DNA of 64,000 nucleotides from Acidobacteriaceae bacterium. Lineage in GTDB: Bacteria; Acidobacteriota; Terriglobia; Bryobacterales; Bryobacteraceae. Position numbers and translations under genes: made by a program. Shown here one piece after another: positions 54,854 to 62,149 of the stretch (within the stretch, counting starts at the first letter, position 1; each line of letters begins with the position of its first letter). Under the pieces are notes generated by a model, which did not search any database, was not told where the DNA came from, and saw nothing but the letters and a program-made list of their open reading frames with translations. The DNA is taken from the NCBI GenBank assembly GCA_019233755.1, contig JAFAMD010000068.1, forward strand, positions 1 through 64,000. The letters are read 5' to 3'.

Positions 54854-55429
54854 TCAGACAGATACGCTTCTCGCTCCAGCCACCGGCATGAGGCGGCCGG
54901 TGGCTACGTCGAAGATGTAGCCGTACAACCGAATGGACTTCGGAACGAGCGGGTGGTTACGAATGCGCTCCACGTCTTCCCGAACGCTCTTGGCCTGGTC
55001 GGCAATGGTAAGCCAATCAATCTCGCTGGCAGCCGTCGAGCCCGGACCGGCACCGGTATCTTTCCATTTGCCGTTTTCGAAAGACGCGGTTTCCAGACTG
55101 TTGCCGAGAAGTTCCACCATGATGTCGTTGGTGAACAACTCCATGCCGCAGTTAGTGTGGTGAATAACGAACCATTCCTTAGTACCGAGCAGCTTGTAAG
55201 AGATGACAAGGGAGCGAATGGCATCATCGCTCGCCCGTCCCCCGGCGTTTCGAATGACGTGGGCGTCTCCTTCCGCCAAGCCGGCAAATTTCGCCGGATC
55301 GAGACGCGCGTCCATGCACGTCAGAATGGCGAATTGCCGCCTGGGAGGCATGGCAAGTTTCGCCTTTTCAGCAAACGTGGCCGAGTAGGATTCATTTGCC
55401 GCCAGCACCTCATCGAGAACCTGGGACAT
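54854..55429 (-). CDS. Beta-class carbonic anhydrase
   Basis: 191 residues from ATG 55429 with AAGGAG upstream. The ORF track extends to 55771 through a repeat element and is rejected. Zinc ligands: Cys in '[12 protein letters not shown]' (with the Asp-Arg dyad), His and Cys in '[14 protein letters not shown]'. It interconverts CO2 and bicarbonate. It belongs to the small clade with '[20 protein letters not shown]'. No signal peptide, so cytoplasmic. It converges with the sedolisin gene, 11 bp apart. Confidence 0.9.
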   Translation of the reverse strand: MSQVLDEVLAANESYSATFAEKAKLAMPPRRQFAILTCMDARLDPAKFAGLAEGDAHVIRNAGGRASDDAIRSLVISYKLLGTKEWFVIHHTNCGMELFTNDIMVELLGNSLETASFENGKWKDTGAGPGSTAASEIDWLTIADQAKSVREDVERIRNHPLVPKSIRLYGYIFDVATGRLMPVAGARSVSV

Positions 55430-55512
55430 TTCATTCTCCTTTTTCCGGTTGTCCGGGAACTTATTAGACAGAAATCCTGAGAAAAAGGTTTGCTGGTCGG
55501 GACCGGCTATTG

Positions 55513-55610
55513 AGGAACTCGCGCAATACGGGCGCGGTACCAAGCGCCCCGCCCCAAGGCTTAGCGAGTTCCTTTGCTGTCTGGCGGCGCGCATCCGCGC
55601 CCTTTGCGCT
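55513..55610. repeat. 98-bp palindromic repeat element, copy 1
   Basis: The unit begins AGGAACTCGC and contains its exact inverse GCGAGTTCCT about 50 bp later, so the first 60 bp can fold into a long hairpin with an inner GGGCGC/GCGCCC stem. The remaining 38 bp hold a second hairpin (GGCGCG-CATC-CGCGCC). A nearly identical copy follows 4 bp later. It resembles a dispersed REP-type element. Not a gene; it lies in the 280-bp gap between two minus-strand genes. Confidence 0.82.
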
Positions 55611-55614
55611 TCCA

Positions 55615-55711
55615 AGGAACTCGCGCAAAACGGGCGCGGTACCAAGCGCCCCGCCCAAGGCTTAGCGAGTTCCTTTGTTGTCTGGCGGCGCGCATCCGCG
55701 CCCTTTGCGCT
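55615..55711. repeat. 98-bp palindromic repeat element, copy 2
   Basis: Direct repeat of the preceding element, about 97 bp, differing by a few substitutions and a one-base deletion in the run of C. Its end touches the stop codon of the following minus-strand gene (stop at 55710), so the element abuts that gene's 3' end. Confidence 0.82.
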
Positions 55712-56153
55712 ACTCTTTCTCGTAGAACGTAACGTCGTGAACGTGGCGCCCTTGAGCGTCGGTGCCGTCAAATACGTATTTCATGGTCTTGCCGTCCTTC
55801 ATGATGACACCATGGCCCGTATAGCTCTCCTTACCGATTTTCCACTTGTGCTCCACCATATTGCCCTTCTCCGTAGAAGTAACCGAGGCTTCCTGCAGGC
55901 CGTCAATCGGCACCTCCGCGCCGTTTGAGGGCGCGTAGGACCAGTGAGCGGTCTTGCCATCGGCCGATTCTTCGTCAACCGTGACTTTGCCCTCTGCGAT
56001 CGTTACCGTTTGGCTCTTAGGCGGCGGCCCAGGGCTGAACGTCGACTTCGCAACATTTACTTTCCACGTGCCGATCCACGGACTCGTTGCAGTGGACTGG
56101 CACAGCAGAACGCCTGCCGCAAGCAGGCCGAAGATTACAGCAACGGATTTCAT
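55710..56153 (-). CDS. Small exported beta-rich protein of unknown function
   Basis: 147 residues from ATG 56153 with a strong ribosome binding site (GAAGGAGA); the longer ORF start at 56273 is rejected. Signal peptide '[20 protein letters not shown]' followed by '[20 protein letters not shown]' and repeated beta strands with conserved 'KMKDGKT'-like turns. This layout ('GTWKLNxAKSxFxPGPxPK') recurs in many Acidobacteriota exported proteins of unknown role. It may be lipocalin-like. Confidence 0.72.
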   Translation of the reverse strand: MKSVAVIFGLLAAGVLLCQSTATSPWIGTWKVNVAKSTFSPGPPPKSQTVTIAEGKVTVDEESADGKTAHWSYAPSNGAEVPIDGLQEASVTSTEKGNMVEHKWKIGKESYTGHGVIMKDGKTMKYVFDGTDAQGRHVHDVTFYEKE

Positions 56154-56318
56154 TCTTTGTCTCCTTCTGAAAAGGGCCGGAGGGAATGATATCAGCTTTT
56201 GGAGGTTACACGGAGTGGCGCTTGCTAGCGGCCCTGAGGAGTGAACAGAGTAGCGGGTGCATAACCTTCGCAAAAATGCCTTCTTGTCAGCGGAATAACG
56301 GCAGCGGTAAATAGAAGC

Positions 56319-56951
56319 ATGAAAATAGGCGTTATCGGATCAGGCAATGTGGGCGGCACGTTAGGCAGCCGCTGGGCGCAGGCGGGGCATACCGTGGTTT
56401 TCAGTTCACGGGATCCGGCGTCTGAAGAGATGAAGAAGCTGCTAGCGCGCGCGGGCGGAGGCGCGAGGGCTGCTTCGGTTGCCGAGACGGCAGCAGCAAG
56501 CGACGTACTGCTGCTCGCGACACCGTGGCCGGCGAATAAAGAAGCGCTCGCAAGCGCCGGAAATATGGGCGGGAAAGTGCTGATCGACGCCACAAACCCT
56601 CTGCTACCGGACCTTTCGGGCCTGGCGGTCGGGATGAACACATCCGGAGCGGAACAGGTTGCGGCATGGGCACCGGGTGCCAAGGTCGTGAAGGCGTTCC
56701 ACACTGTAGGGTTCAACATTATGGCGAATCCGGTGTTCGGCTCCGAGCGGGCGGTGCTCGCGTACTGCGGCAATGACGCCCCGGCGAAGGAGACGGTGAA
56801 GCAACTGGCGACGGAGCTTGGGTTTGAACCGATAGATGTCGGGCCGCTAACGCAGGCGCGCTTGCTGGAGCCGTTTGCGCTGCTCTGGATTTCGATGGCG
56901 TTGGCTCAAGGTTTCGGCCGGGACTTCGCGTTCAAGCTGCTTCGGAGGTAG
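56319..56951 (+). CDS. NADPH-dependent F420 reductase-like oxidoreductase
   Basis: 210 residues. Rossmann start 'MKIGVIGSGNVGGTLGSRWA', NADP-site 'VVFSSRDP', 'DVLLLATPWPANKEAL' and 'VLIDATNPLLPD', then 'VVKAFHTVGFNIMANPVFG', the usual pattern of the coenzyme F420-dependent NADP oxidoreductase family. In bacteria without F420 these proteins act as NADPH-linked reductases of uncertain substrate. Single gene. Confidence 0.82.
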   Translation: MKIGVIGSGNVGGTLGSRWAQAGHTVVFSSRDPASEEMKKLLARAGGGARAASVAETAAASDVLLLATPWPANKEALASAGNMGGKVLIDATNPLLPDLSGLAVGMNTSGAEQVAAWAPGAKVVKAFHTVGFNIMANPVFGSERAVLAYCGNDAPAKETVKQLATELGFEPIDVGPLTQARLLEPFALLWISMALAQGFGRDFAFKLLRR

Positions 56952-57078
56952 GCGCCTCGACAACTGGTACCAACAGTTCCAAAGTAATGTAACCGCTTCC
57001 GGTGAAATCGAATCTAGTAACAGGACCGTGGGGGTCTCGCAATCCCACAGCTTGCTTTCTGTACTGAAAGAGGTCTCC

Positions 57079-58185
57079 ATGTTGATCGAGCACTCTCTCC
57101 GTTCCGGGGCGAGACTGGCCAGCCTGGTCGCGATCGCCTTTACCGCGCAACTTCTTATGGCCGATGAGTACGGCCAAATAAACCTGGTTTCCGATGTGCC
57201 CGGGATGGCTGCCCATACGGACCCTAATCTCAAGAATCCGTGGGGAGTATCATTTGCCCCCGCGTCGCCGTTCTGGGTTTCGAATCAAGTAACGGGAACG
57301 TCGACGCTGTACACGGGCACCGGGACCAAGGTTCCTTTGACAGTCTCTATTCCGCTGGGCAATCCAACCGGGCAGGTTTTCAACTCCACAAAGGGATTCA
57401 AGCTGTCAGACGGGAGTAAGGCGCTCTTCATCTTCGATACGTTAAGCGGCACTATCGACGGATGGAACGGGGGCGCCGGGACGACCGCTTTGCAGGTCGT
57501 GTCAAAGCCGGGTGCCCTCTTTACGGGCCTTGCTCTGGCTGCGGACCGGTTATATGCAGCGGATGCCACCGGACATATTCGGGTATACAACTCCAGTTTT
57601 CACCCCGTAACGCTGTCGGGTGGCTTCAAGGACCCTAATGCCATAGCAGGCTTTGTGCCGTTCAACATCGAGGCGATTCACGGGGACCTGTACGTCACGT
57701 ATGCGGAACTGACATCGCACGGCACCGGCCTTCCCGGCGGCTACGTCGACGTTTTCCATACCAATGGAGATTTCGTGAGGCGGGTCGCCACCGGAGGGCC
57801 GCTCTATGCGCCCTGGGGAATGACGGTGGCTCCGGCCGGTTTCGGCAGTTTCGGGAAAGACTTGCTGGTGGGCAACTTCGGAAACGGAGAAATTCTGGCT
57901 TACGATCCGACGACGGGAGCGTTTCTCGGAACGCTGAACGATGAACACGGCCATCCGATTGTGAATGATTTTCTGTGGACGCTCGCGTTCCGGACGGGCG
58001 GCTCAGGTGTCAATACGAACGCGCTCTATTTCACGGCCGGTATCAACAACCAGAAAGACGGCGTGTTTGGTTCGATCATACCGACCCCTGAGCCAGGAGC
58101 GTTCCTTCTGGTGGCGGCCGGCCTAGCGGGCCTGGCGTTGCTGAAGCGGCGCAAGCGGCGGGCACTCGAACAACATCCGGATTGA
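57079..58185 (+). CDS. TIGR03118-type exported protein with PEP-CTERM tail
   Basis: 368 residues from ATG 57079 with AAAGAGGT upstream; the ORF-track extension to 56875 is the shadow of the previous gene. Signal peptide to about 'LLMADEYGQ', then a six-bladed propeller-like domain containing 'DPNLKNPWGVSFAPASPFWV', 'SNQVTGTSTLYTG' and 'DLLVGNFGNGEILAYD', the TIGR03118 pattern. The tail 'TPEPGAFLLVAAGLAGLALL' then 'KRRKRR' is a PEP-CTERM sorting signal. Probably a surface protein; function unknown. Confidence 0.83.
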   Translation: MLIEHSLRSGARLASLVAIAFTAQLLMADEYGQINLVSDVPGMAAHTDPNLKNPWGVSFAPASPFWVSNQVTGTSTLYTGTGTKVPLTVSIPLGNPTGQVFNSTKGFKLSDGSKALFIFDTLSGTIDGWNGGAGTTALQVVSKPGALFTGLALAADRLYAADATGHIRVYNSSFHPVTLSGGFKDPNAIAGFVPFNIEAIHGDLYVTYAELTSHGTGLPGGYVDVFHTNGDFVRRVATGGPLYAPWGMTVAPAGFGSFGKDLLVGNFGNGEILAYDPTTGAFLGTLNDEHGHPIVNDFLWTLAFRTGGSGVNTNALYFTAGINNQKDGVFGSIIPTPEPGAFLLVAAGLAGLALLKRRKRRALEQHPD

Positions 58186-58227
58186 CAACCGTTCAAAGAA
58201 GGAAGATTCTTCCGGTAGGAGTCGCTT

Positions 58228-59388
58228 ATGTGGCGGACGCGTGTCTTGTGTCTGTTGGCGCTGTGCTTTCTAGCCTGCGCCTATGCAAGCGGTCAAGCAG
58301 TGATTGCTGCACATTCGGGGGTAGTGAACTTCTCTGAAGGCGCGGTACTTCTGGATGATCAGCCGTTAAACCAGAGTGTCGCAACCTTTCCGAGCATCAA
58401 AGAAGGGTCAACGTTACGGACGGAGGAAGGCCGCGCGGAGGTTTTACTGACTCCGGGCGTGTTTCTCCGCCTCGATAAGAACAGCGCAATCCGAATGGTA
58501 TCGAACGAGCTATCGAACACGAAGGTAGAGTTCCAGCGCGGCGCCGCCATTCTCGATTCGACAGACGGAAACTCCGGGAACTCCGTTGTGCTGTTATACA
58601 AGGCTTACCAGTTGCGATTTCCGAAGCCGGGCGTGTACCGGCTGGATTCTTCGCCGGGAGTTCTCGAAACGTACAGCGGCGAAGCCGAAATAGCGGGCGG
58701 CGGCGAGGCAGCGAAAAAAATCGACGATTCCCACCAATTCTTTTTCGATATCGGGATGGAAACGAATAAATACGGCGAAGCCACGGCTGATGCCTTTTCC
58801 GAGTGGGCAAGAGCGCGCAGTGAAACGATTACGGCGGCCAATCGGGCAGAGCAGAGCGCAAGCGACCCGGGCGACCTGAACAGCAATGATCCTTTGAACG
58901 GAATCGGGGCCGGCCTTCCGCTTGGCTCGCCGGGCTACGGTTCACTCGGTAGCGGTTCGATCGGCTACGGCTCATCCGGTTATGGTTCAGTGGGCTATGG
59001 TTCGCTGGGCTATGGCTCACCGGCTTATGGTCCGCTCGGCTGGCCGGTAACGATAGGCGGCGTTTACGGTTTTTATGGCTTGTACGGGTGGCCGTACATG
59101 GGTTCGTTTGGGTACCCTATTGCTGTGGTTTACGGATACCCGAGCCTCTACGGCCGCAGTTGGAACAATAGATATGGGAATCATCGCTCCGCGTATCCGG
59201 TTGTTCCGACGGGCAGTACGGTTTTGCACACAAGCACGCTTCCGCCCGTTCTGGTAGGCCCCCACACGACGACGCCGCTGATCGGTCACCCGGCAACAAT
59301 GCCGCATACGACTGTCGGCATCCCTCGATCACCCGTGACAGCTCACCCGATGGGTGTGCCACACGGCTTTGGCGGGCATCCCAGATAG
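58228..59388 (+). CDS. Exported FecR-like protein with YGS pentapeptide repeats
   Basis: 386 residues. Signal peptide to about residue 22; FecR/beta-helix-like domain ('EGSTLRTEEGRAEVLLTPGV', 'FLRLDKNSAIRMVSNEL'). Near 230-265 there are pentapeptide repeats of the type YGSxG ('GYGSLGSGSIGYGSSGYGSV'). The tail is rich in Tyr/Gly/Trp, then Pro/Thr/His. FecR domains in this phylum are often found in exported proteins unrelated to iron. It probably decorates the envelope. It lies 42 bp after the TIGR03118 gene. Confidence 0.76.
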   Translation: MWRTRVLCLLALCFLACAYASGQAVIAAHSGVVNFSEGAVLLDDQPLNQSVATFPSIKEGSTLRTEEGRAEVLLTPGVFLRLDKNSAIRMVSNELSNTKVEFQRGAAILDSTDGNSGNSVVLLYKAYQLRFPKPGVYRLDSSPGVLETYSGEAEIAGGGEAAKKIDDSHQFFFDIGMETNKYGEATADAFSEWARARSETITAANRAEQSASDPGDLNSNDPLNGIGAGLPLGSPGYGSLGSGSIGYGSSGYGSVGYGSLGYGSPAYGPLGWPVTIGGVYGFYGLYGWPYMGSFGYPIAVVYGYPSLYGRSWNNRYGNHRSAYPVVPTGSTVLHTSTLPPVLVGPHTTTPLIGHPATMPHTTVGIPRSPVTAHPMGVPHGFGGHPR

Positions 59389-59415
59389 GGCCGCCCGTAG
59401 CAACTTCGCACGCTG

Positions 59416-60396
59416 TCAATCGGCCGGGGCGTAATAGCCGAGGCGCCAACGCGCTTTTAACTGTGGCAGCCCCTGCGGCGGTTTCAGCTTAACTTCTACA
59501 CGCCGGTATTTGCCATCTTTGTTGTGATTTGAAGGCGCGTAAGCGAGAACGTACTGGTTGCGGAGTTCAATACCGATTCGGCTTGCGATGGCGGGCAAAT
59601 CCCTGTCCGTCTTTACCGCAAATGCGCGGCCACCTGTTTGTTCGGAGATTTGGGACAGCAGTTTGGGTCCGGACATTTCAGCGGCGGTCAGGCCCAATAA
59701 CGGAAACGGCTCAAACACGCCCATTGAATAGACCTGCACATCGGCCTCGCGCACCAACTGATTGATCTCCGGCGCGGTATAGCGGCTGTTATTGTCGCCG
59801 CCATCGGAAATAATCAAAAGCGCCTTGCGCGGATTTTTCGCTTTTTTCATCTCGCGCAGTCCGGTAGAGACGGCATCGAGCAACGCAGTCAGCCCCTGGG
59901 ATTCGGCGCTCGCCAGCTTGTCCTGGATCATCCGGGGGTCAGTCGAGAACCCGGAAAGCAGTTCGGCACGATCGCTGAACTCGATGAGGAACACTTCGTC
60001 CTGCTTGTTCATAGTCCTCAGAAATTGGGCTACGGCCTTACGTGAAGTTTCGAGCTTCGACCCCATGCTGCCGCTGGTATCGACGAGCAAACCAACCGAA
60101 AGCGGCGCATCCTCACCGGCGAACTGCGTGACCTTCTGTTCTATTCCATCCTCGGAAAGCGTGAAATCGTCCTTCTCGAGACCGAGAACAAACCGATTGG
60201 ATGAGTCAGTAACGGTGACCGGTATAACTACCAGCGTTGTATCCACACGCAGGTTGAGACCGGAGGGGCCTGGCGGCGTCTCGCCGCTGGGAGCAGCGTC
60301 GCGTGATGAATCGCGGGGCTCCTGCGCCGCCGCACCGGCCAGCAGCGCAAAAAATACCAGGAGAATCAAATATGCACCGGGGACTCGCGGCCGCAT
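59416..60396 (-). CDS. Exported VWA-domain protein (acidobacterial VWFA-related type)
   Basis: 326 residues. Signal peptide to about 'AGAAAQ', then 'NLRVDTTLVVIPVTVTDSSN' and 'FVLGLEKDDFTLSEDGIEQK', the typical lead-in of the VWFA-related acidobacterial domain (TIGR03436). The MIDAS motif is 'LLVDTSGSMGSKL', followed by 'IEFSDRAELLSGFS' and 'ALLDAVSTGLREMKKAKNPR'. Metal-dependent ligand binding outside the cell is expected. It is divergent from the next gene, and the start codons may overlap at CATG. Confidence 0.88.
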   Translation of the reverse strand: MRPRVPGAYLILLVFFALLAGAAAQEPRDSSRDAAPSGETPPGPSGLNLRVDTTLVVIPVTVTDSSNRFVLGLEKDDFTLSEDGIEQKVTQFAGEDAPLSVGLLVDTSGSMGSKLETSRKAVAQFLRTMNKQDEVFLIEFSDRAELLSGFSTDPRMIQDKLASAESQGLTALLDAVSTGLREMKKAKNPRKALLIISDGGDNNSRYTAPEINQLVREADVQVYSMGVFEPFPLLGLTAAEMSGPKLLSQISEQTGGRAFAVKTDRDLPAIASRIGIELRNQYVLAYAPSNHNKDGKYRRVEVKLKPPQGLPQLKARWRLGYYAPAD

Positions 60397-60454
60397 GAAA
60401 ATGATTTTCCCGCTTCTCGGCGGGCAATGGGAGAGACGCCTATTTCGTCGTAAA

Positions 60455-61657
60455 ATGAACCTCGCCGGCAGCGGAGTTATCTTGGCGGCAAGACTCGGCT
60501 TCCTCTTCGTATCGCTACTTGTGCTGGTTAAAGGACAAGCACTTCTTGCACCGGAGGAGGCGCGCGAACTAAATCATGCAATCGACGCCGGACTCAGAGG
60601 AGACCGGCTCGGCTGTAATATTCAGCCCGAACCTGTATCCCTCAGTTTTTCGTTCCGGTTTGAAGCCGGTTACACAGTTACTTGTCCGGTTAGAGTCTTC
60701 GACGGCAAAGAGGGCCAAGTCTATTCGTTCGTGCGCGTCACTCCAGAGAACGGTGAGTCGGTCGTGCTGGGCGAGAGATTCGGCATTCCGGCTATACCAC
60801 CGGATCCAAGCGGTGACTTCAAAAAGGTCAGGGCGGAGATCGAGTTCAGTGGCGCGTTTGCGATTGGGGAGGGCCAGTATTCGGTAGAAGTAATTGTCGC
60901 CGATCATCGCAAGCGACTGGTTCGCAAGCAATGGCGCATTCATGCGAGCCGGCACCGTTCCGAGCAATCAGTGCAAATAGCGATGGAGCCCGCAAGCGTG
61001 GCGCCGCTGCTGACCCAGCCATGGGACGGAGGTGTCGAAAGACCCGGAACCGGGCGGCGCGTCACGATTATCGTGGATGCAGCACCAATCAACCCGCGCG
61101 CGCTGAAACTGCATGCGTGGGACCGCGCTCTATTGCTTGATTGCGTATCGTCTCTGCTGGCACACACAGATTTCAGATCCGTTCGGCTTATCGCGATCAA
61201 TCTGGATCAGCAGCGAGAAATCTTCCGTGAAGACAACCTCGACAGAAAAGGCTGGTCAGACCTGGGACATCGCCTGCGCGACCTGGAGCTCGGTACCGTT
61301 TCCTACAAGGTGGTGGAAGACCAGCAAGGATGGTCCAACCTGCTGATTCGCCTCTTGAGACAAGAAGCGGCTTCGCGCGAGCCGTCGGATGCCGTTATTT
61401 TTGTTGGCCCAACCTCGCGAATTACATCCCGACTGCCAGCCGAGCTGCTGCCAAAGGAAGGGAAAGGGGAATTCTTCTACATCGAGTACTATCCGGCCTG
61501 GCTTAACGGCGGCGAATTTCCAGATGCGCTGGCTCACATTACGCGGGCGCTTGGCGGCGAAGTGCTGAAGATCCACTCGCCCGGCGAACTGGCGCAAGCT
61601 ATCCAGAAAATCCAAAAGCGACTGGCGCCGCAAGATACCGGCCCGGCACCCCACTGA
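60455..61657 (+). CDS. Exported acidobacterial protein, likely degenerate VWA partner
   Basis: 400 residues from ATG 60455 (signal peptide 'MNLAGSGVILAARLGFLFVS'); ATG 60395 would add 20 residues and overlap the divergent gene, and the ORF track's 59792 start lies antisense to the VWA gene. The mature protein has a beta-sandwich-like first half, then a Rossmann/VWA-like half: 'RVTIIVDAAPINPRALKLHA' and 'SDAVIFVGPTSRITSRLP', without a MIDAS motif. It is divergent from a VWA gene and may form an envelope complex with it. No named function. Confidence 0.7.
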   Translation: MNLAGSGVILAARLGFLFVSLLVLVKGQALLAPEEARELNHAIDAGLRGDRLGCNIQPEPVSLSFSFRFEAGYTVTCPVRVFDGKEGQVYSFVRVTPENGESVVLGERFGIPAIPPDPSGDFKKVRAEIEFSGAFAIGEGQYSVEVIVADHRKRLVRKQWRIHASRHRSEQSVQIAMEPASVAPLLTQPWDGGVERPGTGRRVTIIVDAAPINPRALKLHAWDRALLLDCVSSLLAHTDFRSVRLIAINLDQQREIFREDNLDRKGWSDLGHRLRDLELGTVSYKVVEDQQGWSNLLIRLLRQEAASREPSDAVIFVGPTSRITSRLPAELLPKEGKGEFFYIEYYPAWLNGGEFPDALAHITRALGGEVLKIHSPGELAQAIQKIQKRLAPQDTGPAPH

Positions 61658-61753
61658 GTGGCATGGACATGCTACCGAGCGTTAGCGCTCCGGGAACGTG
61701 CGCGCTACAGAGGAGCACCTGTAAAGTAGATTGGAGATCGAAAAGGAGAGACG

Positions 61754-62149
61754 ATGGTCACTTTGGCAGATGCAAGACGCATCATTGCAGCAGCAGAAAA
61801 GAAGGCGCAAGAGATCGGCCAACCGTCGAACATTGCGGTAGTCGATCAGGGCGGGAACCTGGTGGCGCACGTGCGGATGGACAACGCATGGTTTGGAAGC
61901 GTGGACATTTCAATCAATAAGGCCTGGACATCACGGGCGTTCGATATCGCGACCAAAGACCTGGCGCGGCATAGCCAATCCGGCGAGCAATTCTTCGGCA
62001 TCCATACTTCGAATCACGGGCGCGTGATGATTTTTGCCGGCGGCATACCGCTGAAGCGCGATGGCAAGGTAGTGGGCGCCATCGGCGTCAGCGGCGGCTC
62101 CGGAGAGCAGGACCAGGCCGTGGCGGAAGCGGGCGCGGAAGCGTTCTAG
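61754..62149 (+). CDS. HbpS/GlcG family heme-degrading-like protein
   Basis: 131 residues, strong ribosome binding site (AAAGGAGAG). PF03928-type pattern: 'TLADARRIIAAAEKKAQEIG', 'NIAVVDQGGNLVAHVRMDNA', 'GSVDISINKAWTSRAFDIAT', then 'GGIPLKRDGKVVGAIGVSGG' and 'EQDQAVAEAG'. These are small oligomeric proteins that bind heme or cobalamin, or work beside glycolate oxidase. Its stop shares a CTAG with the convergent TonB receptor. Confidence 0.86.
   Translation: MVTLADARRIIAAAEKKAQEIGQPSNIAVVDQGGNLVAHVRMDNAWFGSVDISINKAWTSRAFDIATKDLARHSQSGEQFFGIHTSNHGRVMIFAGGIPLKRDGKVVGAIGVSGGSGEQDQAVAEAGAEAF

Noticed and set aside
55513-55711. Insertion sequence or miniature transposon pair
   Set aside because: No transposase ORF and no clear target-site duplication; described as a palindromic repeat element only.
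55430-55771. N-terminal extension of the carbonic anhydrase ORF
   Set aside because: It translates the palindromic repeat element. A strong ribosome binding site precedes the ATG at 55429.
59792-60394. N-terminal extension of the 621-residue plus-strand ORF
   Set aside because: This part lies antisense to the VWA gene. The signal peptide starting at 60455 marks the real start.
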